In this document: positions 11,317 through 21,904 of the stretch, piece by piece
Numbering within the stretch: position 1 is the stretch's first letter
Layout of the letters: each line of letters begins with the position of its first letter
Assembly (NCBI GenBank): GCA_019843655.1
Contig: JACDQD010000011.1
Location: 8,784,604 to 8,848,603, forward strand
Source: Lethocerus indicus
Taxonomy: Eukaryota; Arthropoda; Insecta; Hemiptera; Belostomatidae
DNA length: 64,000 bases
Direction of reading: 5' to 3'
Position numbers and translations under genes: made by a program
The notes under the pieces: generated by a model
What the model saw: only the letters and a program-made list of their open reading frames with translations
Databases searched by the model: none
What the model was told of the DNA's origin: nothing

Positions 11317-12616
11317 GGTCGTACTTCAAACTTTTTTTTTCTATTATAGCTGAATTATATTTGATTTACAACTGACTTCTGCCAAACCTTTGTACAGAAT
11401 CGGGAAACGTCAGTTTCCTACTGGCGTCGAAGTCCGGAACTTCGGTCCTTTCCTCCTTTTTGTTTGCCAAGTTAATGGCAAAGTGTCATTAATCGATACC
11501 GAGTATAAATCGGTCCGCCGGAATCTTCGGCCAACGTCGCCTCAACACAATACTTTCTCAGCGCTTTTTCCCTCTATTCCGGCCTACGCTCCTGTAGTTG
11601 ATTAATTGGGCTTTCGCTGATTGGCCAAGGTTTCGTTTCTTGACTTCAGTAGGGTGGCCGAAAATGTTGACCTAAATCCGATCTGATACGATTAATTGCA
11701 ATTTACGATTCAATACTAAACCAGCTTAACACCGAACTATAACTCAGGACTCTATATAAAGACCCAAAAATTTGAAATTAAATTTCAAATACCCCTTACT
11801 CATTTAATACCCTTGAGTTACTTATTCAATCTGCCTGTATGCAGTTGAAAATTAACAATCCTGTATATTCCTGGAAACAAAATCTTACAAATATTTACTC
11901 AACCGTTATTAAAAATTTTCAATATGCCTTCTTTTGTAGGAAATTGGATTTTATTAAATCTGCGGCAGTTTTCGGGGAAAAATCCTTAGGATGTTTTTTT
12001 AAATTAAATTAATGTTTCGAAATTTGCTTCAAGATAAGTTCGGGGCTTGGCCAGGACAGTATTTTCTATTCTATTGATCTATGAGGCGTTTAAGGGATGA
12101 GTAGACAACTCGTTTGTAGGAAAATTCGCTGGGAAACTTGCGACATTTGGAGGCGGCTTAAAGGGAGGGGCTGCAACGTGACTCCCGCCCTAAATTCATT
12201 TTACATATTCATCTCGCTTTTCATTAGGAGATGATTCGGTCGGAATGAATCATGGAAACTGAGTGGCGAGAGAACTAATAACCGCCGCGGCCGGCTTAAA
12301 TTAAAGCCGGTTAAGAAAATCCAATAGCCGGGGCTTAATAATTCAAAGGCCGGAGTCGGCTTCCCTTCCGACGCGCTTCGATGTTTAAATTTAATCGGGT
12401 TATAAATTACTTCGGCAATTAAAAAAATAGCGACGCCCGCACGGTGAAAATAAACAGGAGAGAAAAATGGATGATATTGGATTTGTTTCCCGGATCGTAT
12501 TCCGACCCTTTGCCCGAAGAAAAATTCTCCGAAAAAATTTAATGGTCTGTCAACGAGAGTTTATTTCTTTCGAACCTGTACTATCTTCGGTATTAAATGA
12601 AATGTTGATTTGATCA
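11317..12616. other. Unique DNA, 1.3 kb
   Basis: Nothing recognised. GC-rich stretches with repeated CCGGCTTAA-like words occur at 12240-12400. Confidence 0.45.
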
Positions 12617-12664
12617 ACATTCAATGTTGATTGTACAAAATAAAAAAAGTTTTAAAAAAAAGAA
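12617..12664 (+). mobile_element. LINE 3' tail fragment
   Basis: CATTCAATGTTGATTGTACA followed by A-rich DNA: the last ~45 bp of the LINE only. Confidence 0.7.
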
Positions 12665-12830
12665 ACATATGTGAACACATGAGTCCACATCATCGCGGCA
12701 CTCGAACTTCTCTCACCGTATAACTTTATGTTACTGACGATGCGAGAAACCGAAACGGGTCTAGCACTACAAAAAAAAAAATAGACAGAAGTGTTGCCAT
12801 TATCTAGGAAAAAATTTTTGCCAATTGAAG

Positions 12831-12911
12831 ACGGCGCACTTGATGCGGACGTGATATACGTCCGCGTTATGCGGGTTTACATATTACACGCTAATACCGA
12901 AGCGTAGGCCG
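12831..12911 (-). repeat. H64 hairpin element (diverged)
   Basis: Starts ACGGCGCACTTGATGCGG and contains CGCGTTATGCGGGTTTACAT. The far arm is decayed. The inner GGACGTGATATACGTCC is itself a near-perfect palindrome. Confidence 0.6.
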
Positions 12912-12939
12912 TCTATTTCTATCGAGAATATACAGATTT

Positions 12940-12940
12940 G

Positions 12941-13028
<88 letters not shown>
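12940..13028. repeat. Compound (CT)n(TA)n microsatellite
   Basis: About 20 CT dinucleotides run directly into about 25 TA dinucleotides. Long SLSLSL/IYIYIY open frames across it are artefacts. Confidence 0.98.
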
Positions 13029-13029
<1 letters not shown>

Positions 13030-13933
13030 GGTACTCTTAGGGATTAAAAATAATACGGCCGTTTCTCTTCTTAAAGAAGTTAAAGAAGCGACAGCTGTCG
13101 ACGTAGAAATATGTACCCGGTTACTGCCAATCTCATTCGCGTTAGGACCGTTTTTTGGGCTCCCAGTGTTTTTGAATCGTTCAAATAAGACTGATCGGTC
13201 TTTAATGTCATTCCACAAGCGACTTTCCCCCTAACGGGATTGAAAATTCCGACCGCCGCGAAACACCTTGAGCATTTATTAATCTTAATATTCACAGACG
13301 TTGACGCTCGGCATTTCCGCGTCTCCAAGTTTATTTATTTAATTTACTAATAACAAATAAATACATTTTTGGGGGGCGGGGGCGGTGGAATATTTAAATA
13401 CAAATCCTGGATGCGGAGAAAGCCTGTAATCATATTCAGGTAAGAAGAGTTCGACGTCCCCAGTGACTCTCCAATTCCAATTCCATTTCGAACTGAATCC
13501 CGAACTGTATTCTATGTAATTGTTTTATTGACACAACTGTATGATATAATCAACGACATTGAACTAAGCACTGATAAGAAATAGAGTATAATGGTCTATT
13601 ATTTTTGATATGTTTAAATCATGTCTTTAAGTAACGTTTGGGTTGTAATAGCGTTCGTACGTGAGATTGGGACGGTGTATAATTCGGGAATGGAATTTTT
13701 TGTTGTATTATTATCACGTACAAACGGGGACTTCAGAGTGAAGTTGGAGACATAGCAGGGTATAATGGACGACGTAGTCGTTTACCGAACAAACTACGAA
13801 AAATAAGTAACTTCCGTTTTCTTATCAGACATTTATTTTGCTCTCAACGAATAACAAAATTATATTAGTTTATTTCGTATTCTCCACTATTATTTATAAC
13901 CTTCTCCTATTCCGTTCACTGAGATTGTGAGGT
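13029..13933. other. Unique DNA
   Basis: Nothing recognised. Confidence 0.45.
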
Positions 13934-14574
13934 TCCCACCCAACAGCAGATTCGCTATCTTGGGATCCACTACGGGAAACAGCATAAACAGCCTCATTTT
14001 TAAGACTAAAAATATTATGGTTCTTGTGATCTGTCTCCTTTCCTTTCTTCTGGTCTTTTGTTATTTTTTTAACATATTCTCCAGCGACGTCGCATTAAGG
14101 CGGGTATCTTCAAACGTTCATCGCAAACGAAATAGTCAATAAATAGACTCAAAAGAATCGACTTAAACAGAAAATTTGGACTCTTAAGGCCATTACTTAA
14201 ACGGACATCAAAATTGTCCTTAAGTAACAAGCTGACAATATACAACACGGACATACGATATAGAGCTATGGGGTTCCACCAAGACATCCAACATCGCTCG
14301 CATCTAGAAATTTCAGTCAAAAGGCCTTCGTACCATCCTTAATGCTCCCCGGTTATGTTCCTAACCACACAATCCACCATGACCCACAGTCGACGAAGTC
14401 GCAAAATCCCGGTTCCTGAAGTTCCAATCCCGCCTTTCTCCTCATCATTCTTAGCCCTTCTCGTGTCAAAAGTGCCATCTTTAGGTGGTTTCTTTTATCA
14501 CGATATGCGTGTGAAAAAAAATACAGACAGTATTTGCACTTGTACCATTCAATGTTGATTGTACAAAATAATAA
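13934..14574 (+). mobile_element. LINE copy interrupted by a shared 174-bp segment
   Basis: Positions 13934-13970 encode QQQIRYLGIH, the block just before the thumb. Positions 13971-14144 are non-LINE sequence also found at 4536-4710. From 14145 the LINE resumes at the LKRIDLNRKF block and runs to its 3' end. The segment replaces the codons for DKRLTWNPHTR. The C-terminal coding region carries a deletion joining CTCATC to TTAGCCC. Confidence 0.82.
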
Positions 14575-14673
14575 AACTGTCCACGATTGAGACGACACTG
14601 TTTCGGCGAGAATATAAAAGACGTACAACAATTTCGCGTTCGGGACGTTGTTCAACCGCGCCCAGTACGCCGT
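14165..14673 (+). repeat. LINE 3' part plus non-LINE extension, arm A of an inverted pair
   Basis: Includes the LINE 3' end and a further ~95 bp (14575-14673: TCCACGATTGAGACGACACT through GTTCAACCGCGCCCAGTA). The same composite occurs inverted at 15988-16506 and shares the CTCATC/TTAGCCC deletion. The extension contains TATAAAAG at about 14612. Confidence 0.8.
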
Positions 14674-14952
14674 CCTAGATCGGAGATCACGTCCTAATTG
14701 CAGCGGTCAGAGAGGCCCCGCCTCATTGCCGATTCTGGGCCTGCCTCCGGGGGCACGTACGTCGCCCGTGCTTACGCAGCGTTCGGGCAGTTCCTTTCAC
14801 GTTTTAAATCCGGCTTCAACCTACGAAGGCTTACCGGGACGCTCATGTATCACTGACGATGGCGGAAAGCTTAAACTCAGAGTAAGACGCATCATCGAGA
14901 CTGGAAAATAGCAATAGTCCATCTGGATACCTTTAGTTTATCCCCACGTTGT
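14674..14952. other. Unique GC-rich DNA
   Basis: A plus-strand frame is open across 14648-14911 but starts inside the repeated extension and has no recognisable domain. Confidence 0.35.
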
Positions 14953-15025
14953 TATAAGAATGATGTGGACTCATGTCTACTAAAAAATCTAGTACCAGCA
15001 GGTCAAAATTCGGAATTTTAACCAG
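14953..15025 (+). mobile_element. S-family fragment
   Basis: CTAGTACCAGCAGGT then CAAAATTCGGAAT match the S copies at 38.2, 45.4 and 51.4 kb. The rest of the element is missing, or displaced to 15640 onward. Confidence 0.55.
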
Positions 15026-15167
15026 TTCGCTACCAGGGTCTTCTGGAGAAAACATCCGCCATAGGCCAAGATTTTTTTCGCGATTATATGAAATCAATTG
15101 GAATAGATTTTATGGGTGTGTATTTAGACCAGTCTAAAAAAGTAAAATAAGTATTCTTTTAAACTGA

Positions 15168-15629
15168 CACAAATATGTGACGCTGGGCTATAGATAAAAA
15201 CTAATCACATATATGTGTCACATTAAATTAGAAGAAATTGATTATAAGACAAAAAAATATAAATACAATTTATCGATATGAAATTCATTTTATTTTACGA
15301 AAACTCGTCATTTTGTTGAGAGACATGTTTCTGTTAAAAAATATTAAATGTAATAATAATTTTTATAGCTCACTTATATCTAGCTACTTACATAACAATT
15401 TTAATAATTTTGTTTCGCAAAATCTTTTCCTTTTTAAATTTAACTTATTGCCTGTTAATTGCACTAACCCTGCTAAAACGACCTATTCAACTGTTATAAA
15501 GACACTTTTAGAAGTTAACAATTTTGTTCAATACTCAACATGTTCAAACACGCCTTTGTAAATTGTGCAAAAATATCTGTCACATATGTGTGACGTTGAG
15601 CTGTGGTAAAAAAAAACTGTCACATATTG
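15168..15629. mobile_element. AT-rich segment bounded by CACATATGTG repeats
   Basis: Two ~55-bp imperfect direct repeats (15168-15224 and 15576-15629), each built on GTCACATATGTGAC-like palindromes plus a GAGCTGTGGTAAAA-type core, bracket ~350 bp of AT-rich DNA. The interior is open for 107 codons on the plus strand with an N/L/F/K-rich product matching no family I know. This could be a small transposon or a local duplication. Confidence 0.4.
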
Positions 15630-15639
15630 GTAGCTAACG

Positions 15640-15809
15640 AATTAATAGAGAAGACGGCGCTTCAGATACTAGGCCCGCACAACGCCCGCGTGTACCGGGA
15701 CTGCATTAGAAGCGCCGTAATCAATCGGTACTTGTGCCTTGAGACGCGATTGGACCGAAATTTCTTTTGCAATTATTTGTAACACAGATTTTTTGGTTCA
15801 ATTAACTGT
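15640..15809 (+). mobile_element. S-family element, 3' half
   Basis: An H64 hairpin (15654-15718) followed by AATCAATCGGTACTTGTGCC, GAGACGCGATTGGACCGAAA and TTTTGGTTCAATTAACTGTA. The same order occurs inverted at 36.1 kb and in part at 38.3, 45.5 and 46.1 kb. It is non-coding. Confidence 0.75.
15654..15718 (+). repeat. H64 hairpin element
   Basis: Arms ACGGCGCTTC and GAAGCGCCGT pair perfectly over 10 bp. The inner part reads GATACTAGGCCCGCACAACG, then GTGTACCGGGACTGC. Confidence 0.9.
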
Positions 15810-15900
15810 ATGAAGTCAATTAAGTCGGCCTTCCGTTCATTTAGTCTTATTATTCATTTTTCTATTTTTCCCAGGTTCGGCTCCTGTTTTGGGCCCGTTT

Positions 15901-15987
15901 ATTTTTTTTTGAACCTTTTTTTATTTACATGCATATCGTGAGAAAAGAAACCACCCGATGATAGCACTTTTGACAGGTGGTTAGAAA
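15901..15987 (-). mobile_element. LINE 3' fragment with internal deletion
   Basis: A T-rich tail complement, then CATATCGTGAGAAAAGAAACC and AGCACTTTTGACA, then a jump to GGTTAGAAACATACTGGG. Confidence 0.7.
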
Positions 15988-16506
15988 CATACTGGGCGCG
16001 GTTGAACAACGTCCCGAATGCGAAATTGTTGCACGTCTTTTATATTCTCGCCGAAACAGTGTCGTCTCAATCGTGGACAGTTTTATTATTTTGTAGAATC
16101 AACATTGAATGTTACAAGTACAAATACTGTCTGTATTTTTTGTTCACATGCATATCGTGATAAAAGAAACCACCTAAAAATGGCACTTTTGACACGAAAA
16201 CAATTATGGTCTAAGGGCTAAGAATGACGAGGAGAATGGCGGGATTGGAACTTCAGGAACCGGGATTTTGCGATTCCGTCGACTGTTGGTATGTTGAGGC
16301 CATGGTGGATTGTGTGGTTAGGAACATAACCGGGGAGCATTGAGGATGGTACAAGGACTTTTGACTGGAATCTCTGGACGTGGGCGATGTCGGATGTCTC
16401 GGTGGAACCCAATAGCTCTATACCGTATGTCCATGTCGGTTTAAACATCGCTTTGTATATTGTCAGTTTGTTACTTAAGGTCAATTTTGATGTCCGTTTT
16501 AGTAAT
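15988..16506 (-). mobile_element. LINE copy plus extension, arm B of an inverted pair
   Basis: Positions 15988-16082 are the reverse complement of the extension at 14575-14673. From 16083 the LINE 3' end and coding region continue to 16506. On the minus strand it encodes WTYGIELLGS and PTVDGIAKSRFLKFQSR in one frame before the deletion. It lacks the deletion seen at 14.24 kb, so the pair is not a simple exact duplicate. Confidence 0.8.
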
Positions 16507-17010
16507 AATATCATTAATAATAAATATATATAATTTATGTAACTTTTTAGTTTCGCCATAACTCATCAGTACTGCAATATAGGAGTTAGGAAATAAAATC
16601 AATGCTCATGTCAAAACAGGTCTATTATGATGTTACATAAATTATATTTGTTTTCCCATTCACGATTAATGATGTAATATAATACCGGTTATAAATACTG
16701 TTGTTATGTAAGAGGATTATCTGATGTGCAGAGGTGCAGTGAAACATTGCTACTGGGGATTTTAAACGGGAATAAAAATGAAGGGTGGAAAACAACAGAG
16801 GGTACGGGGGTTGGGTTACGAGCGTTCCCCTTATCTCCACCCTGCGACAAAAACCCGATACGACGAGCGGGGCGAATTAAGCGGCGGCGCCGGAAGCCTC
16901 TCGCGTACGCCAGTCCCGCAAAACACCGCTGTCCCGCCCCCTTAGTATAACCGGCGCCGTTTGCGATCCCACCCGCGGGGAAACGGGAGCCGGAAATGGA
17001 CTCGAACGTT
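16507..17010. other. Unique DNA
   Basis: AT-rich to 16720, then GC-rich. Nothing recognised. Confidence 0.45.
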
Positions 17011-17225
17011 GAGGCAACATTCCCTGCAAAAACACCTCTCCCTCATAGAAAGTTGGGCCAGGAAATGGAGGATTAAGTTCACGTTACTTTTACTTTGAGG
17101 AGAGCAACTTGTCCTCCCGTTTTCTTGAACCGTTCCCAACTTCATATTGAAAATCAAGTGCGGTACTTGGGAATACTCTTAGACAGAAGATTGACATGGA
17201 ACCCGCATACAAGATTGAAATGTTA
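17011..17225 (+). mobile_element. LINE reverse transcriptase fragment
   Basis: Decayed RT-to-thumb DNA. The clearest block encodes FTLRRATCPPVFLNRSQL, followed by VRYLGILLDRRLTWNPHT. Upstream words (ACATTCCCTGCAAAAACACC) are shared with 23.78 kb. It is a relic of an earlier segment of the same jockey-like family than most 3' copies here. Confidence 0.75.
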
Positions 17226-17605
17226 CAGAAACGAAACGACGCTACAAATTACTACTAAGACTACAGATCAAAACTATCACTCTCGAACAAACTATTAATT
17301 TACAACTGCGTACAGTTTTATAATATTGTTTATATGTTTATAATCATATTATAATTATAAATATAATTTTACAATTACGATTCAAATTCTAAAACCGTCT
17401 AAAGATCTCACCCGATTACGTAATGTTGAAAGCGTTCATTTGGGTTCGACTCTCCGCCCAAGATATATTGGCTGGAAACTTAGCCCCGGTACACCGATTT
17501 AATGAATGAATGTGCAATAATACAACTATTTAAATTAGTGATTTGAGACAGTGTTGAATCAAAACTAATGGCGATATTCCAGACTGTTGGTAATATAATT
17601 TAACA

Positions 17606-17905
17606 AACCTGTTTTGTGGTCCGCGAGGGGTTTGAATACCGTAGATTTGTTGTGTTTCTATCTCCTCTCGCTGGTTTGGTCTTTTGCTAGACCGGTTTCG
17701 GCTGCTCGCCACCTTCAGTAGCGGTGTCAGTAACTTTGGATGTTTTCTGGACATGTGACAGTGACAGTGCAGCGAGGATGCCCGAAAAACATCCAAAGTG
17801 CTAACAGTGACTGACACCGCTACTGAAGATGGCGAGCGGCCGAAACCGGTCTAGCAAAAGACCAAACCGGCGAGAGGAGACAGAAACATCACGAACCTAC
17901 AGTAT
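17606..17905. mobile_element. Foldback element FB4 (nearly full length)
   Basis: The outer end ACCTGTTTTGTGGTCCGCGA is followed by both long arms: left GCTAGACCGGTTTCGGC and CTTCAGTAGCGGTGTCAG, right CTGACACCGCTACTGAAGAT and GCCGAAACCGGTCTAGC. The centre carries two inverted CATCCAAAG-type words. Confidence 0.92.
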
Positions 17906-17928
17906 AAATTTTCTATTTAAAAAAATAA

Positions 17929-18080
17929 TAGCCTCGCTGCACTATCACTGTCATATGCCCAAAAAAAACATCCAAAGTGTCTAACACCGCTACTGAAGAT
18001 GGCGAGTAGCCGAATCCACTCTAGCAAAAGACCAAACCAGCGAGAGGAGACAGTAACACAACAAATCTACGGTGTTGGTA
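17929..18080. mobile_element. Foldback element FB5 (right half)
   Basis: Starts in the centre (CTGCACTATCACTGTCAT, ATGCCC, A-run, CATCCAAAGTG) and continues through the right arm to ACAAATCTACGGTGTT. Confidence 0.8.
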
Positions 18081-18908
18081 ATATACTGTATCCCGAATGG
18101 TTATTTTGGCCTTTGAATATTCGACTTGTCCATAACGGCAAAGTCTCTCGCCCGTGTCCTATTAACAAAGCTTGCACAATTTCCACTTTTATTTGTCATC
18201 GCTCAATTTCATCCGTCGGCTCAAAGGAATTGGACGGGGGGCCCAATAAGTCAGATGACAGAACGCAGCACTCACAGGATAAATTTTAGGACGTTATCAT
18301 AGGCAAAAAAAATGTTAAAAAAGTTGTCGTCCCCTCATATTCGCGAGGTCGTCTATTTTCGAATTCGGTCTATACAGAGATTCGTGCCCGGTATCATCAT
18401 AAGCGCGACGCGAAGGGCGGATATGATTTATTCGCGAGGGGAGGTACCCGCCGCGGGCGCCCCGCCTCTATACAAATCGTTCGGCGCTTTGATAAATGCC
18501 CTCATAACCGCCCTTTTCGGGGCCACAGCCTTATTACACGTCGGGGTCGATAAGAGTGAATAGTTAGCGGTGGGGGGAAGGGCCCTCGGGGGCGGAGTCC
18601 CCCGCATTCCTCGAGGGAACGTCCTCCGAACGCCCCGGGGACCGTGGGAATTTCAAGACATAATTTCTTCGTTATCGGCCCTTGGAAATTCACTGAATTC
18701 TAATTGACGCCGAAAACGTGCCCTGAAAATATTGTGATATTATCCCCCCTCGAGTCCTCCTTAATCCTCTCTCCTCTGCGGGGTTAATGGAAAACGAATA
18801 TTTTCACTGGCATACGTGAAAATTTGGCAACAACTCAGCCTAATGAGATCATCGAAATATCGGTTTCAACGAAATAATGTTTAACGCGTTACTCTTTAAG
18901 TATGATGA
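18081..18908. other. Unique DNA with a GC-rich centre
   Basis: Nothing recognised. GC-rich at 18400-18640. Confidence 0.4.
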
Positions 18909-19038
18909 CTGGTAGATTTCGTGTGTTTCTGTCTCCTCTCGCTGGTTCGGTTGGTCTTTTGCTAAACCGGTTTCGGACGCCCACCATCTTCAGTAGCGGT
19001 GTCAGTCACTATTGGCACTTTGGATGGTTTTTGGGCCG
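18909..19038. mobile_element. Foldback element FB6 (left half)
   Basis: A left arm from GGTAGATTTCGTGTGTTTCT to the central CACTTTGGATGGTTTTTGGG, where it stops. Confidence 0.8.
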
Positions 19039-19084
19039 TCGGGTCAAAAAGGGGAAGGCGGGTGAGGTTATTTAATCGGGGCGA

Positions 19085-19290
19085 ATACAGGATCACTTTA
19101 GGAATTTAGTTTTTTGGGGAGTTTATTATGTTGCTTCGTTTGTTCTTGAAAATTTCCATATAATTAAGTTCATTTCCGCACCACACTCAGGGGGGTGCTA
19201 GTTTATCGGTGCAAGTACACCAAACGAACTTTAGTTAAGTACATTCCCGCACCATCCTCAATGGGCGCTAGTTTATCAGTGCAAGTGCAC
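19085..19290. repeat. Two-unit form of the 70-bp repeat, with its left flank
   Basis: A ~75-bp flank (TCACTTTAGGAATTTA, then GTTTATTATGTTGCTTCGTT) precedes two units reading CCGCACCA, GCGCTAGTTTATC, GTGCAAGTGCACC. The same flank and unit open the 15-unit array at 42.77 kb. Confidence 0.9.
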
Positions 19291-19474
19291 CCAACGAACG
19301 AACGGAGTCGTTCGATTTTCGACGAATAAACAGGAATATAATATAAATAACCAATATGTATGCAAATGATTTGTACTTCATTCAATCCAAATGTTTGTAT
19401 ATTCTCGCATTCAATTAACGCTTATTTCAAAAGAAATTTGTTTCGGTTCCGGTCACAGATCTTCAGGGGATAGG

Positions 19475-19816
19475 CTGAAGCGCGACTACCCTGATTGGTC
19501 GCCGGATTAGCCAATCCAAGACTAATTATGGCGACGGCGTTGCTCATTGGTTGACAACCGTCCAATCACAGGCCACCAAATTATTACCCAATAGGCAATC
19601 GCTATAAGGGATAAGGAAAACCTTATCCCAATAGGCTAACTGATGAATCCATCCTGGCTTCCTCAAACCGTATATGCTTGGCATTCTCTCTTAGGCATTC
19701 GACTAAATAACATTACGGATATTGCGCTTCCTAAAGTATATAAATGGTAATTTTTCCCTACAAACTTTTCAGCCCGGTGATAAAGCGATGTTTCCTCAAG
19801 TGGTATTAATAATCGC
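19475..19816 (+). promoter_or_regulatory. Promoter-like cluster and possible first exon
   Basis: Six CCAAT or ATTGG words lie within ~160 bp (GATTGGTC, AGCCAATCC, CATTGGTT, GTCCAATCA and two CCAATAGG). A TATATAAAT box follows at 19737-19745 and a TTTCAGCC initiator-like site at about 19768-19775. An ATG at 19788 opens a short hydrophobic start, MFPQVVLII, which ends in frame after ten residues unless spliced at GTAACG (19817). It could be a core promoter with a signal-peptide exon, or coincidence. Confidence 0.25.
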
Positions 19817-21295
19817 GTAACGGAGATGTGCATTAATCATTCGAAATGGTTGGCTGATTCAAAGTATATCTTTTTGAAAGTTTCTCGCTAAATACAATTA
19901 CTCGGGGCCCCGAGCAGGGAAGCCGGTTATCGGTCATCGGGGATTAGACAGCGGACGTCCCCTTCGTTTTAATTTCATTCACAATTTTAATGTCGTCCCA
20001 GCCTGCTGCTCGCAGAGTTTCCTTCCTCGCCTGAAACTTATATTGCCTTTTTCTTGTTTTCCCCTTTTTTTTTTATTTACGGTGAGAAACTCCGTCTACA
20101 ACCGCCTATTCAATTTAATAAACCCGAGTTGTAACCCAATTAATAAAGTCGGGTGGATGAAATTAAACTTTCGAAGAAACTGTTTGAAACGAAAAAAGAA
20201 AAACAGGAACTCTTGAAATAAAGTCGAACAATAAAGGACAGTAAATTTATGAAGATATAATGAAGTAAACGTTTGACCACTTTCAGTTCGGTTTGCGGAC
20301 GCCGCATTTAAACTGACAACTGTCATTAATTTATCAATTGATTTAATTATATTTGTAACCAGTTTTTATGCGCTTTCTGACAAAGATATTAACAGAAAAC
20401 GGGTCGGCATACTTTTGCACTATTTTTGGGTATCTGAATTCCCTTTTAATTCCATCTTAAGCCTAAAAATTTTGAGCTGCGACCTTATGACTCCACTTGT
20501 GATGAGGAGCAGTCATTTAGTAGCGCTATTACATATAATTGAAAATTTCAAGGGATTAAACAAATCGAGCTAAACAGATTCGATTGTACTCATCAGATTT
20601 GAGCTCAAAACTCATTATGTATGAATTGCCCGTTATGCCGTACACTTTTCCTCGAAACGGGGATATTACTGACATTACGCTTTATGTCAGTGAAACCGAA
20701 GAATCTGATTCGAAAGTTTTTCTCTCTCTCTATCTCTCTCGGGAGGAAATACGATCGGATCTGCACGGGACAAATCCTGATTCGACCGGAAAAACTATTA
20801 ATGCGGAGTTCGGAGATCAAAGGTTCCGCCTGAGGAAAGTTTTAGGGCAAAGGAAAACGGGGGGGAGGAAATTGAAGCAACTGAAATTTTACGTCCCGGC
20901 AACTCGGCTACCGCATAAGATCAAATCGTAAAATATTTACGTTGGCGGGGGGAAAGGGATAAGCGCAGTTCCACTTCTCGCCGGAAAATAAAATTGAAAT
21001 CGGCGATCTGTTCAACCCATCCACTTGGGGAAAACTCTATCGGGGCCCGGGTCGTCGATCCCGGTAAAAATCTCGGCCGGAAATATGAATTCTTTTATTT
21101 CCGAGTCGCCCGGAACACAAAAGCTCGAAGACGATTCATGGACAAATACGACGAAAATTATATTTTTATACGAACTCCTGGTTGAGAAACTGTAAAAATT
21201 TCTATAGTTATGAGTCACACGATGTACGTGCACGGTGTGAAAGTTCGAGTGGAAAATCCGGAAAGTTCGGCGTTTATTTCGTTTGCGAAAATAAA
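19817..21295. other. Unique DNA
   Basis: No domain recognised. A 115-codon plus-strand frame (20584-20931) is acidic and basic in patches but has no known motif and no clear splice or start context. Confidence 0.35.
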
Positions 21296-21354
21296 ACGGC
21301 GCCCCTGTCGCGCTCACGGCACACTTCGGCGTCGTGCGGGTTTAGTATCAGAGG
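21296..21354 (-). repeat. H64 hairpin element
   Basis: ACGGCGCC, then CTTCGGCGTCGTGCGGGTTT and AGTATCAGAGGC. The distal arm is decayed beyond the AGTATCAG word. Confidence 0.7.
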
Positions 21355-21527
21355 CTTACACGTGCGCATAAGGCGAATTATATTGTCGATTAATACCGAA
21401 ACGTAATGTATTGCATTAATTAATGGCTCCACTCGTGGTGAGTAACCCGTTGCTGCAAATTTAATTTATTCAAATAAATATAAATAAATAACTTATTAAA
21501 ATAATTGACGGTGTACAAAATATATTC

Positions 21528-21904
21528 TGGAATCCCCATAGCCGACTCGAAAGAATCTGGACTTTTAAGACCATTACTAAAACGGACATCAGAATCGACC
21601 TTAAGTAATAAACTGACAATATACAGATACTAAAACCGACATGGACATACGGTATAGAGCTATGGGGTTCCAATGAGACATCCAACATCGCTCGCATCCA
21701 GAGATTCGAAAGTCCTTCGTACCATCCTTAATGCTCCCCGGTATGTTTCTAACCACACAATTTTAGGCCTTATATCGTAATTGTTCTTGTGTCAAAAGTG
21801 CCATCTTTGGGTGGTTCCTCTTATCACCAAAAAAAAATACATACAGCATTTCTACTTATAACATTCAGTGTTGATTGTACAAAATAAAAAAAGGTTAAAA
21901 AAAA
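21528..21904 (+). mobile_element. LINE copy (Jk1)
   Basis: The 5' boundary is at TGGAATCCCCATA, within the shared start zone. It contains the thumb and WTYGIELWGS-type coding DNA, a deletion from the GTATGTTTCTAACCACACAA block to TTAGGCCTTATA, then the 3' UTR and an A-rich tail ending GGTTAAAAAAAAC. Confidence 0.9.

Noticed and set aside
12919..13234. Long SLSL/IYIY open frames on both strands
   Set aside because: Translations of the (CT)n(TA)n microsatellite.
14648..14911. 87-codon frame starting near a TATAAAAG
   Set aside because: The start lies in the repeated 3' extension shared with 15.99 kb, and the product is unrecognisable.
17440..17460. GGTTCGACTCT, a tRNA B-box-like word
   Set aside because: No A-box at the right distance and no cloverleaf; at most a SINE scrap.
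20584..20931. 115-codon plus-strand open frame
   Set aside because: No motif, no splice or promoter context; the opposite strand is also open here. Length is within chance for 64 kb.
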